NCBI GenBank assembly: GCA_947488085.1
Contig: CANKYI010000001.1
Coordinates: forward strand, 744,001-808,000
Reading direction: 5' to 3'
Length of the DNA: 64,000 bases
DNA from: an uncultured Erythrobacter sp.
GTDB lineage: Bacteria; Pseudomonadota; Alphaproteobacteria; Sphingomonadales; Sphingomonadaceae
The number at the start of each line of letters is the position of its first letter. Position 1 is the first letter of the stretch. The notes under the pieces were generated by a model. The model searched no databases and was not told where the DNA came from. It saw nothing but the letters and a program-made list of their open reading frames with translations. A program made the position numbers and the translations under genes. Below, piece by piece: positions 1-7,525 of this stretch.

Positions 1-2294
1 GGACATTGCGAGCGGGCAAAAGCTTTGAACGGATCGATTGGGAGCTTGAGACGCGCGGGACGGAGACTGCAATTGCGCTTGGTGATGAAAGCACTTTTGC
101 CGCCGCGCGTGCGGGAGTGGAGGGGACTTTATTCGAAAGCCTTCTCACGAAATTTGAGCGCGGCCTCACAAACGCCCTTCAAGGCGGGCAACTGGCGGCC
201 GATGCGACCATCCGGGTCGATGAAGGCACCACGAACGTCATCATCCCAGAGGCGCGCTTGCGGTCTGGCAGTGGGGAAACTGTGCTCGCGCTTAGCCGGG
301 TGAGCTATTCCAGCGTCGGCAATCGCATTGTCGGCAATATCCTAACCGCAGGCACTGATCTGCCGCGCATCACTGGCCGGATGGAACAGGTGGTGGGCGG
401 CGACCTCGCTTTGCGGCTTGCGATGGAGGAATACAGCGCGGGCAGTGACCGGATCGCAATCCCGCGCCTGCAAGCACGCCAAGATGCGCGCGGGCGGTAC
501 ACATTCGATGGTCTGGTTCAGGCGCAAGGCGCGATCCCCGGCGGCTCGATCACTGGGTTGGAACTGCCGATAGAGGGCGCTTTTGACCCCGTATCAGGTC
601 TTGCCATTGGAACGCGCTGCACGCCGGTCAGATTGTCGGGGCTGCGCACCTATGATCTCTCTTTGAGCGCACGCATCATGACGTTCTGCCCTGTCGATGG
701 GCGCGCTATCGTGACCTATGGCGAGGCGTTTGAAATGGCTGCACAGACAGGTGCGCTGGATTTGGCTGGAGAATTGTCGGGCACTCCGACTCAGATCAAA
801 GCTGCTCGCGCAGTGCTACGCTACCCTGGACCTTTCACAATCGAAGGACTGAGCGCGGTAATTGGCGAGGAAGGTAATGGAGTTCGGCTGTCCGCAAAAA
901 GCCTAGAAGGCAATTTGGGAGAGGATCTAAGCGGCACATTCGCCAATGGGTCCGCCGCGATTGACGCTGTGCCGCTCGATCTCGGTGGATTGTCGGGAAA
1001 TTGGAGCTATCGCGACGACGCTCTCACCATTGTCGATGGCGCGTTCACCCTGACAGAGCGGACGGGGCCGGAATTATCGACAGAAGCGCGGTTTGAGCCA
1101 CTCTCGACCAATACGGCAACATTGGTGCTGGCGGATAATGTGATCGAGGCGGAGGCCCCGTTGCGCCGTGAAGGGTTTGCGCAGCTTATCACCTCGGTTG
1201 CGATAAGGCATGACCTCTCCACTGGCATGGGACGTGCGGATATCGCAGTGCCGGGCATCCGTTTCACTGATAGCTTTCAGCCTGAAAATCTGACCCCTCT
1301 CACCAAAGGCGTGGTCGCTTTTGCAGACGGCCTCATCACGGGTGACGGACAGATCGAATGGACCGCCGATGATATCCAAAGCTCTGGCGTTTTCCGCACA
1401 GACGACTTTGACTTTGCCGCTGCATTCGGACCGGTCGATGACGTACGGGGAGAGATCGTGTTCACCGACCTCCTAAACCTAACAACCGCGCCCGACCAAG
1501 TTCTTGAAATCGGGTCGGTTAATCCGGGCATTGAGGCGCTGGGCGGTGAAGTGACTTTCACGATGGTTGATGCGACGACGGTCGATATCAAGGGTGGCAG
1601 TTGGCCATTTATGGGTGGCGAGCTGATCCTGCGACCCGCGACCTTCACCTATGGCAGCGATGGTGGGCAAAGTTATGTGTTCGAACTCATCGCTCTCGAT
1701 GCGGCGAGCTTTGTGGCGCAGATGGAACTGACCAATCTGGGTGCGACTGGTACGTTTGACGGCACCATTCCGATTTACTTTGATCCGGAAGGCAACGGCT
1801 TCATTCAAGGTGGCCTTTTGATCTCGCGCGCGCCGGGCGGCAATGTCGCCTATGTCGGTGAATTGACCTATGAGGACCTGGGCGTGATGGGCAATTACGC
1901 GTTCCAGACATTGCGCTCACTCGATTACAACCAGATGAGCATTGAGTTGAACGGTAGCCTCGCAGGCGAAATCCTCACCAATTTCCAGATTGACGGTGTG
2001 CGTCAGGGTGAAGGGGCTAGCCAGAACATCGTCACCCGCGAACTCGCCAAGCTGCCAATCCGTTTCAAGATCAATGTGCGCTCGGACAATTTTTTCACAT
2101 TGGCCAAGATCGTGCGCGGTTTCTTCGATCCGACCATTTTTGCTGATGATTTCGACCGCGAATTGCTGGGAATCGAAACAATCGGGCGGGTCCCCGTTGA
2201 TCCAGAGCCCGAACCCGATCCACCGGCACAAGACGATGCCGCCCGGCGAGATGAATCCTTCGTTCAACCTTCAGAAAGCGATGAACTGCCATGA
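1..2294 (+). CDS. ydbH: YdbH-like intermembrane phospholipid transport protein (5' partial)
   Basis: The reading frame is open at the left edge, so the N-terminus is missing and about 763 codons are visible. The protein is a long, beta-rich, repetitive chain of the AsmA-like/YdbH type. Family members are anchored in the inner membrane and span the periplasm as a hydrophobic groove that moves phospholipids to the outer membrane, redundantly with TamB and YhdP. The assignment leans strongly on context: a small lipoprotein (YnbE-like) overlaps its stop codon by four bases and a YdbL/DUF1318 protein follows, which is the standard ydbH-ynbE-ydbL order. The C-terminus is Pro/Glu/Asp-rich after the last beta segment. 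A TTG at position 6 could be read as a start, but the protein is clearly longer than this. The family is fairly sure; the transport role is family knowledge. Confidence 0.85.
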   Translation, partial: TLRAGKSFERIDWELETRGTETAIALGDESTFAAARAGVEGTLFESLLTKFERGLTNALQGGQLAADATIRVDEGTTNVIIPEARLRSGSGETVLALSRVSYSSVGNRIVGNILTAGTDLPRITGRMEQVVGGDLALRLAMEEYSAGSDRIAIPRLQARQDARGRYTFDGLVQAQGAIPGGSITGLELPIEGAFDPVSGLAIGTRCTPVRLSGLRTYDLSLSARIMTFCPVDGRAIVTYGEAFEMAAQTGALDLAGELSGTPTQIKAARAVLRYPGPFTIEGLSAVIGEEGNGVRLSAKSLEGNLGEDLSGTFANGSAAIDAVPLDLGGLSGNWSYRDDALTIVDGAFTLTERTGPELSTEARFEPLSTNTATLVLADNVIEAEAPLRREGFAQLITSVAIRHDLSTGMGRADIAVPGIRFTDSFQPENLTPLTKGVVAFADGLITGDGQIEWTADDIQSSGVFRTDDFDFAAAFGPVDDVRGEIVFTDLLNLTTAPDQVLEIGSVNPGIEALGGEVTFTMVDATTVDIKGGSWPFMGGELILRPATFTYGSDGGQSYVFELIALDAASFVAQMELTNLGATGTFDGTIPIYFDPEGNGFIQGGLLISRAPGGNVAYVGELTYEDLGVMGNYAFQTLRSLDYNQMSIELNGSLAGEILTNFQIDGVRQGEGASQNIVTRELAKLPIRFKINVRSDNFFTLAKIVRGFFDPTIFADDFDRELLGIETIGRVPVDPEPEPDPPAQDDAARRDESFVQPSESDELP

Positions 2295-2542
2295 AAGAGC
2301 TGAAATTGACCACTTTGCGCGGTCTTGCCACAAGGAATGGCAACAAGGGCGAGGGGCGCAAGATGGGTGCACGGATAGGATTGGCGATGGCGGCTACCGC
2401 TTCGCTTGGCGGGTGTATCAACATAACGGCCCCTGAAGAGCCGATTGTGATCCAGCTCGACATTAATATCCGCGCAGAGGTGCTTTATCGACTGGCTGAA
2501 GATGCCAGCAACACGATTGACGACAATGACGGCCTGTTTTGA
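2291..2542 (+). CDS. ynbE: YnbE-like outer-membrane lipoprotein
   Basis: A small lipoprotein with a lipobox (LGGC) followed by a short mature part of about 44 residues containing two predicted short helices or strands. In E. coli YnbE is an outer-membrane lipoprotein that docks on the C-terminus of YdbH to complete the intermembrane bridge. The ATG at 2291 overlaps the ydbH stop (ATGA), which implies translational coupling, but it gives a long charged leader of about 24 residues before the signal peptide. The in-frame ATG at 2363 (MGARIGLAM...) gives a normal lipoprotein signal and may be the true start. The family call rests on size, lipobox and position between ydbH and ydbL. Confidence 0.82.
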   Translation: MKELKLTTLRGLATRNGNKGEGRKMGARIGLAMAATASLGGCINITAPEEPIVIQLDINIRAEVLYRLAEDASNTIDDNDGLF

Positions 2543-2590
2543 TGCGCCGTTGGGCCTCTAGGGGCCTGCTAAGGATTTGAGGAACAAGAA

Positions 2591-2980
2591 ATGAGCATGA
2601 TCCGGAACACATTGCTGGGAGCCATGGCGGCGTCACTCGCGGTCACGGCCTTTGTTGCCCCCGTGAACGCGCAGCGCGACCCGGCCTACGCCGCCGCGCG
2701 TGCCAATGGCAGTGTGGGTGAGAAAACTGATGGGTACCTCGGCATTACCGGGAACGCGACGCCGCAACTTCAGGATTTGGTCAACGACATCAATATTCGC
2801 CGCCGTGCAGTTTACACACAGCGTGCGAACGAAAATGGCGCGACGGTTGAAGAATATGCGACTACGGTCGGCTGTCAGGCCATCGCGCGCACGGTGCCGG
2901 GCGAAAAGTATCAGGCGCCTGATGGATCGTGGAAAACTCGCACGGCCGAGCCGCCAGAGCGTCTGGCGATCTGCCCTTAA
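2591..2980 (+). CDS. ydbL: YdbL family periplasmic protein (DUF1318)
   Basis: A 129-residue secreted protein. The first 27 or so residues form a signal peptide ending near VNA-Q. The mature part begins with the alanine-rich helix and GxVGEKxDGYLG motif typical of YdbL/DUF1318, followed by a charged helix with NDINIRRRAVY. It is the third gene of the ydbH-ynbE-ydbL module. YdbL has been proposed to help YdbH-YnbE assembly or activity in the periplasm. A GAGGAAC ribosome-binding site lies about 8 bases before the ATG. Two cysteines near the C-terminus may form a disulfide. Confidence 0.85.
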   Translation: MSMIRNTLLGAMAASLAVTAFVAPVNAQRDPAYAAARANGSVGEKTDGYLGITGNATPQLQDLVNDINIRRRAVYTQRANENGATVEEYATTVGCQAIARTVPGEKYQAPDGSWKTRTAEPPERLAICP

Positions 2981-3003
2981 GGCAAAACCTCCACACCCCG
3001 CCA

Positions 3004-3032
3004 TTGACTTGCCTTTTGCCACCTTCTAGGGG
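3004..3032 (+). promoter_or_regulatory. putative promoter of the F0 ATP synthase operon
   Basis: TTGACT (3004-3009) and TAGGGG (3027-3032) are separated by 17 bases, about 60 bases upstream of the atpI start. The -35 matches sigma-70 consensus well and the -10 poorly, which is common in alphaproteobacteria. Seen by eye only. Confidence 0.4.
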
Positions 3033-3094
3033 GCAGGCGCCCTCGGCGGGCACCTTTATGCTGCGTGCCTCGCTTACCCCTCAAGGAAGCTGTC

Positions 3095-3421
3095 ATGAGC
3101 GACGAGAAACCTGCCCGAGAAACCATCGCTGAGGATGCGCGGATCGACGCGCTCGAAGAGCGGCTAAATGCCGCACGCGAGCGTGAAGAAGAGCGCACCA
3201 AATCTCAGGTGCAGGGGACCGATGCGAATTATCGCGCCGGAAACCGGGCTCTTGCAGATTTGCTTGGCGGTATTCTGGGGGGCAGTGTGATCGGATGGGC
3301 CTTTGATTGGTTCTTTGATACGTTGCCCTGGGGTCTGTTGGTGGGATTGTTCCTCGGAATAATCGTCGCCTTCAGGAGCATTATTCGAAGCGCAAGCACG
3401 CCTCCCAAAGACCCGGAATAG
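3095..3421 (+). CDS. atpI: ATP synthase assembly protein AtpI/AtpZ-like
   Basis: A 108-residue protein with a charged, coiled-coil-like N-terminal half (residues 1-45, many Glu/Arg) and two membrane segments with a Gly-rich first helix (LLGGILGGSVIGWAFDWFF and the segment after it). This matches the AtpI/AtpZ group, which assists c-ring assembly and ion supply to the F0 motor. It is the first gene of the F0 operon. The ATG at 3095 is preferred over an upstream GTG-type start at 3065 because it is preceded by AAGGAAG and matches the usual MSDE-type start. Confidence 0.87.
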   Translation: MSDEKPARETIAEDARIDALEERLNAAREREEERTKSQVQGTDANYRAGNRALADLLGGILGGSVIGWAFDWFFDTLPWGLLVGLFLGIIVAFRSIIRSASTPPKDPE

Positions 3422-3467
3422 GTCTACGAGGGGCGCGTTTTCATAGGTTTTAGGGATAGAAGAGATC

Positions 3468-4256
3468 GTGGCAGCCGAAGAAGGCAAAGTCGATCCGATG
3501 AAGCAGTTCCAGATTGAGCCTTTGTTTGGCTCCAACTGGGACATCGCTGGCTTCAACATCGCATTCACCAATTCCGCTTTGTGGATGGCCATTACGGTCG
3601 TGCTGCTGTGGGTGTTCGTCGCTGGCGGCATGAAGCGTGAGCTTGTGCCCGGTCGCTGGCAGATGGCGGTGGAGACATTCACCGGCTTTATCGACGATAT
3701 GCTTGAGGCGAATGTTGGCAAAGAAGGGCGCAAATATGTGCCTTACATCTTCAGCTTGTTCATGTTCATCCTGTTCGCAAACCTTCTGGGTCTGGTGCCG
3801 ATTGGCCTTATCCCCGGTGTGCATGCATTCACCTTTACCAGCCACTTCACCGTCACAGGCGTCCTCGCCGTGATCAGCTTCTCGATCGTTCTGGCGGTCG
3901 GTTTCTGGAAGCATGGCTTCAAATTCTTCAGCCTGTTTGTGCCCCATGGAACGCCATTGTGGCTGATGTGGCTGATCCCCGTGATCGAGCTGATCTCGTT
4001 CCTCGTACGCCCATTCAGTCTCGCTCTGCGACTGTTCGTGGCGATGATGGCAGGTCACGTTCTGCTTAAAGTGTTGTCGAGTTTTGTTATCGACAGCGTC
4101 AATGGCGGTGCGGTGTTCGGTGCCTTTATTGGCGTGCCGAGCATGCTGCTCATGATCGCGATTAGCGCTCTGGAAATTCTGGTGGCAGGCATTCAGGCTT
4201 ATGTCTTTGCTCTGCTGACCTCGCTCTACATCAATGATGCAGAGCACCTTCACTAA
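3468..4256 (+). CDS. atpB: F0F1 ATP synthase subunit a
   Basis: This 262-residue integral membrane protein forms the proton half-channels against the c-ring. It starts with GTG. The essential stator arginine is present in RPFSLALRLF (Arg188 here, equivalent to E. coli aR210). The usual NM after RLF (RLFANM or RLFGNM) reads RLFVAMMAGH, so the conserved Asn is an Ala. The C-terminal helices (LEILVAGIQAYVFALLTSLYI) are canonical. It sits between atpI and atpE as in other alphaproteobacterial F0 operons; the F1 genes are not in this window. Confidence 0.96.
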   Translation: MAAEEGKVDPMKQFQIEPLFGSNWDIAGFNIAFTNSALWMAITVVLLWVFVAGGMKRELVPGRWQMAVETFTGFIDDMLEANVGKEGRKYVPYIFSLFMFILFANLLGLVPIGLIPGVHAFTFTSHFTVTGVLAVISFSIVLAVGFWKHGFKFFSLFVPHGTPLWLMWLIPVIELISFLVRPFSLALRLFVAMMAGHVLLKVLSSFVIDSVNGGAVFGAFIGVPSMLLMIAISALEILVAGIQAYVFALLTSLYINDAEHLH

Positions 4257-4306
4257 GTTTCTCACTTTCCCTTTCCAATATATCTGATTTTTAAGGAGTT
4301 TTTCAA

Positions 4307-4534
4307 ATGGAACCTGAAGCAGCTAAGCTCATCGGTGCAGGCCTCGCAGCAATCGGTGCCGGCCTTGCCGCAACCGGCGTGGGTAACGTCTTTGGTTCGT
4401 TCCTAGAGAGCGCATTGCGCAATCCTGGTGCGGCTGATGGCCAACAGGGCCGTCTGTTCATCGGCTTCGCCGCTGCCGAGCTTCTCGGCCTGCTGGCGTT
4501 CGTCGTGGCGATGATCCTTATCTTCGTCGCCTAA
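4307..4534 (+). CDS. atpE: F0F1 ATP synthase subunit c
   Basis: A 75-residue helical hairpin that oligomerises into the proton-driven rotor ring. Helix 1 carries the Gly/Ala-rich repeat (GAGLAAIGAGLAATGVG), the polar loop is RNPGAADGQQGR, and the proton-binding carboxylate is the Glu in FAAAELLGLLAF. A strong AAGGAG ribosome-binding site precedes the ATG. A strong intercistronic hairpin follows immediately and may help over-produce this subunit relative to its neighbours. Confidence 0.97.
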   Translation: MEPEAAKLIGAGLAAIGAGLAATGVGNVFGSFLESALRNPGAADGQQGRLFIGFAAAELLGLLAFVVAMILIFVA

Positions 4535-4545
4535 GAGATTTGCGT

Positions 4546-4579
4546 TCGGGCCGGGCGGGGACAACTCCGCGCGGCCCGA
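4546..4579 (+). terminator. hairpin after atpE (partial terminator or mRNA stabiliser)
   Basis: TCGGGCCG (4546-4553) pairs with CGGCCCGA (4572-4579). Inside, GCGGGG (4555-4560) pairs with CTCCGC (4565-4570) around an ACAA loop, giving about 14 pairs interrupted by one G-G mismatch. A run of six T's (4592-4597) lies 12 bases later, too far for a classic terminator. Because the operon continues, it is more likely a partial terminator or 3' stabiliser of the atpE mRNA. Confidence 0.6.
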
Positions 4580-4623
4580 TGCACATTTCTATTTTTTGAG
4601 TTCTCTCAAACGGACACCGGTCC

Positions 4624-5118
4624 ATGCCTCAAATTGATCAATTACTAGAAACATGGTCCAGTCAGGTTTTCTGGCTGCTCGTGTTCTTTGGCATCACCTT
4701 CTTTCTCATTGGCCGGGGTATGGTCCCCAAGGTCATGAGCACGGTGGCGCTGCGTGATAAGCAGATTGCTGATGACCTTGCCGCTGCGCAGGGTGCACGC
4801 GATGCTGCCGATGACCAAGAAGAAGCGTGGCGTGAGCGCGAGAATGAGAACCGTGCCAAAGCGCAAGGTTTGATCGGAGAGGCGAAGGCGAAGGCCGCTG
4901 CTGCTTCCGAGAAGAAGTTGACCGCTGCGCAAAAACGGCTCGACACCAAATTGGCCAAAGCAGAGGCTGCGATTGAAGAAGCGCGGACGACTGCGATGGG
5001 CGAAATTGAAGATGTCGCAGCTGAGGCCACTCAAGACATCGTCTCTCGCCTTGCTGGTGCAAAAGTCGACAAGCGGACCGCGCGGACCGCGGTGAAGAAA
5101 GTGCTCGCCAATGGGTAA
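4624..5118 (+). CDS. atpG: F0F1 ATP synthase subunit b'
   Basis: A 164-residue peripheral-stalk subunit: a single N-terminal membrane helix (FWLLVFFGITFFLIGRGMV) then a long Ala/Glu/Lys-rich coiled coil. Alphaproteobacteria carry two b-type genes that form a b/b' heterodimer; the first, after atpE, is normally b'. It overlaps the next gene by 8 bases. The b' versus b assignment follows gene order, not a sequence comparison. Confidence 0.9.
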   Translation: MPQIDQLLETWSSQVFWLLVFFGITFFLIGRGMVPKVMSTVALRDKQIADDLAAAQGARDAADDQEEAWRERENENRAKAQGLIGEAKAKAAAASEKKLTAAQKRLDTKLAKAEAAIEEARTTAMGEIEDVAAEATQDIVSRLAGAKVDKRTARTAVKKVLANG

Positions 5119-5626
5119 TATCACCACCTTGATCATTGCTGATGGCCCATCGGCTTTGGGCCTTGATTCCTATCAGTGGGTGTCGATCGCGATGCTCGTT
5201 CTGCTGGGCGTGTTTGTCTGGAAGAAAGTTCCGGGTCTGATAACCGGCGGCCTTGATGCCAAGATTGCCGAGATCAAGTCGCAGTTGGATGAAGCCAAGA
5301 CTTTGCGGGCTGAAGCAGAGGCTTTGCGCGACGAATACGCATCCAAAATCGCAGGCGCTGAAAAAGACGCCGAAGCGATGATGGAAGGCGCTCAGCGCGA
5401 AGCTGATGCAATTCTAGCCAAAGCCGAAGCCGATAGCGAAGCCATGGTCGCCCGCCGTAAGCAAATGGCGGAAGATAAGATCGCAGCAGCCGAACGCGAA
5501 GCTGTCGACGGGGTTCGCGCAAGCGCGGCCAACGCCGCTGCAAGCGCTGCACGCACGATCATCGCGAGCAAGCATGACAGCGCAGCAGACAAAGCGCTCG
5601 CTGACGAAGTGATCGCGTCTCTCTAA
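5111..5626 (+). CDS. atpF: F0F1 ATP synthase subunit b
   Basis: A 171-residue peripheral-stalk subunit with one membrane segment (SIAMLVLLGVFVW) after a short periplasmic N-terminus and then an uninterrupted Ala/Glu-rich coiled coil that reaches up to F1 delta. It overlaps atpF' by 8 bases and is the last gene of the operon, followed by a factor-independent terminator. Confidence 0.93.
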   Translation: MGNITTLIIADGPSALGLDSYQWVSIAMLVLLGVFVWKKVPGLITGGLDAKIAEIKSQLDEAKTLRAEAEALRDEYASKIAGAEKDAEAMMEGAQREADAILAKAEADSEAMVARRKQMAEDKIAAAEREAVDGVRASAANAAASAARTIIASKHDSAADKALADEVIASL

Positions 5627-5650
5627 GGGCACATTGCCAAGAATTAAGGG

Positions 5651-5682
5651 AAGGGCGGTCTTTGCGGGCCGCCCTTTCTTTT
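5651..5682 (+). terminator. terminator of the F0 operon
   Basis: AAGGGCGG (5651-5658) pairs with CCGCCCTT (5669-5676), followed by TCTTTT. It ends the plus-strand F0 operon just before the convergent oxidoreductase gene. Confidence 0.85.
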
Positions 5683-5693
5683 GTGCAGAACGC

Positions 5694-6674
5694 TTAGGCG
5701 CCGGGCTCAAACACCACTTTGCCGACCAGTTCGCGGTTTTGCATCGCCTCAAACCCTTCGCGCCAGCGTGACAGGGGCAAGGTGCGGTCTATCGCTGGCG
5801 TGATCTTTCCCTCTTCAGCAAGCGCAGCGATTGCGGCATTGATCGCCGTGCCGCGTTCGGGGAATCGCCGTGCGTATTCTCCCGCGCGCAGGCCGACGAT
5901 GGAGAAGCCCTTGATTAGAGGAATGTTGGTTGCGACCTCGGCAATCCGTCCGCTGGTGAACCCGACGACAACAAGTTTGCCGCCAAACGCCACACACCGG
6001 GTCGATTCGTCGAAGACATCTCCGCCAACCGGATCGAAGACGATATCGCACAGAGCGCCGTCGGTGATGTCTGCCACGGCTTCACGGAACCGCCCTTCAG
6101 CGACGATTACGGCATCGGGAGAGGCAAGGGCCTCGATTGCTGCGCATTTGCTCGCGACGCCCGTCGCAGCGATCACATGCGCGCCCAGAGCCTTTGCCAA
6201 GTCGACTGCCGCAAGACCTACGCCTCCACTGGCGCCGTGGACCAGCACCCATTGCCCCGGCTTTACCGCGCACAGCTCATCCAGCCCGGTATAGGCGGTG
6301 GAATAGGCGGCACCCATCGCTGCGCCTTGAGCATAGCTAAAGCCCTCAGGAATGCGCGAGAGGCCGCGCAAGGGCAGGCTGGCGATCTCGGCGAACGCGC
6401 CGGTCTTGTTGCCTCCCATGACCCTGTCACCCGGGGCAAAGCAGCTCTCCGGGCCTGCCTCGACCACTTCGCCAGCGCATTCGAGGCCGCTGGTAAAGGG
6501 TATGTCGGGTTTGAATTGATATTCCCCGCGCGTCATCAACAGATCGGGGAAATTGAGCGATGCGGCGTGGATCCGCACCAGAACCTCGCCTTCGCCGCGC
6601 GGGGGCACAGGCATATCGGCGAGGGCGACGCCCGAAAGGTCGCTGGTCAGCTGCTCAACGCGCAGGGCCTGCAT
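5694..6674 (-). CDS. NADPH:quinone oxidoreductase-like MDR protein
   Basis: A 326-residue medium-chain dehydrogenase/reductase of the zinc-free quinone oxidoreductase branch. The N-terminal GroES-like fold includes HAASLNFPDLLMTRGEY; the Rossmann motif is GASGGVG at residues 147-153. The structural-zinc cysteine cluster of alcohol dehydrogenases is absent. The substrate cannot be told from sequence; family members reduce quinones, enones or acyl-CoA enoyls with NADPH. The ATG at 6674 (MQALRVEQ) is chosen because upstream sequence reads into gloB; it begins 4 bases after the gloB stop, so the two are probably co-transcribed. Confidence 0.85.
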   Translation of the reverse strand: MQALRVEQLTSDLSGVALADMPVPPRGEGEVLVRIHAASLNFPDLLMTRGEYQFKPDIPFTSGLECAGEVVEAGPESCFAPGDRVMGGNKTGAFAEIASLPLRGLSRIPEGFSYAQGAAMGAAYSTAYTGLDELCAVKPGQWVLVHGASGGVGLAAVDLAKALGAHVIAATGVASKCAAIEALASPDAVIVAEGRFREAVADITDGALCDIVFDPVGGDVFDESTRCVAFGGKLVVVGFTSGRIAEVATNIPLIKGFSIVGLRAGEYARRFPERGTAINAAIAALAEEGKITPAIDRTLPLSRWREGFEAMQNRELVGKVVFEPGA

Positions 6675-6678
6675 TGTT

Positions 6679-7434
6679 TTAGAAATTGTCCTTGGCTGCT
6701 CTGAGTGCTGCGAACGTCTCATGCGGTGCGTTTCCACCCCACTTTGCCTGCATTGCCGGATCGTCGGCGCGCAGGAAGGGGTTGGTCGCCAATTCGCGTT
6801 TCAGGATAGTCGGGACCGTCCATTCCCCCCGCGCGCGCTTGGCGTCGATCTCCGCGCAATAGTCTTGCAGATCGGCATTGTCGGGATCGGCGTGGAGCGC
6901 AAATTTCGCATTTGCCTGCGTGTATTCATGCGCGCAATAGAGCACCGTGGCGGTCGAAAGCCGCTTGATCCTCTCAAGACTGCGCCAGAATTGCTCAGGT
7001 TCCCCTTCAAACATGCGGCCACAGCCCAGCGCGAATACAGAATCGCCCACAAACGCGATGCCTTCTTCAACGACGTGGAACGCGATGTGTCCGTTTGTGT
7101 GACCCGATACGTCGATAACATCGGCGCGATGTTCGCCAAGGTTCACAGAGTCGCCATGTTCGACAACGCGGTCGATCTTGGAGAGCTTCTCTACTTCCTT
7201 AGGGGCTAGCACCCGCGCGCCGGTTGCCTCGACAATCTCAGCATTGCCGCCTGCGTGATCAGGGTGCCAATGCGTGTTCCAGATATGGGTGATGGTCCAG
7301 CCCTTGGCTTCGGCCTGTTTCAGATATTCCTTCGCATCAGGCGTATCGATCGCGGCGGTTTCATCCGTCACCGAATTGTGGAGCAGGAATCCGTAATTGT
7401 CGGACAGGCAAGGGAATTGGTGAACTGTAAGCAT
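6679..7434 (-). CDS. gloB: hydroxyacylglutathione hydrolase (glyoxalase II)
   Basis: A 251-residue metallo-beta-lactamase-fold enzyme that hydrolyses S-lactoylglutathione to lactate and glutathione, the second step of methylglyoxal detoxification. The binuclear metal motif THWHPDHAGG is intact, as are GHTNGHIAFH, FVGDSVFALGCGRMFEG and the CAHEYT segment, all typical of glyoxalase II. The C-terminal HAGH domain (NPFLRADDPAM) is present. The gene is upstream of the quinone oxidoreductase in the same transcript. Confidence 0.93.
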   Translation of the reverse strand: MLTVHQFPCLSDNYGFLLHNSVTDETAAIDTPDAKEYLKQAEAKGWTITHIWNTHWHPDHAGGNAEIVEATGARVLAPKEVEKLSKIDRVVEHGDSVNLGEHRADVIDVSGHTNGHIAFHVVEEGIAFVGDSVFALGCGRMFEGEPEQFWRSLERIKRLSTATVLYCAHEYTQANAKFALHADPDNADLQDYCAEIDAKRARGEWTVPTILKRELATNPFLRADDPAMQAKWGGNAPHETFAALRAAKDNF

Positions 7435-7465
7435 GAGGCTATTCTACCACGTCCACCACAAGAGA

Positions 7466-7501
7466 AAAGGCCCGCCTGCAACATGTGCAGACGGGCCTTT
7501 C
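7466..7501 (-). terminator. terminator downstream of rpsA
   Basis: AAAGGCCCG (7467-7475) pairs with CGGGCCTTT (7492-7500) around a loop that itself contains TGCA..TGCA pairing. Read on the minus strand it is followed by TCTCTT. It lies between the rpsA stop and the gloB start. Confidence 0.8.
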
Positions 7502-7525
7502 TCAATTGCCACAAAGGCAGTTTGC

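Noticed and set aside
3450..4265. 271-codon open frame antisense to atpB
   Set aside because: It mirrors the conserved atpB gene; no start context or recognisable protein. Long antisense frames are expected in GC-rich DNA.
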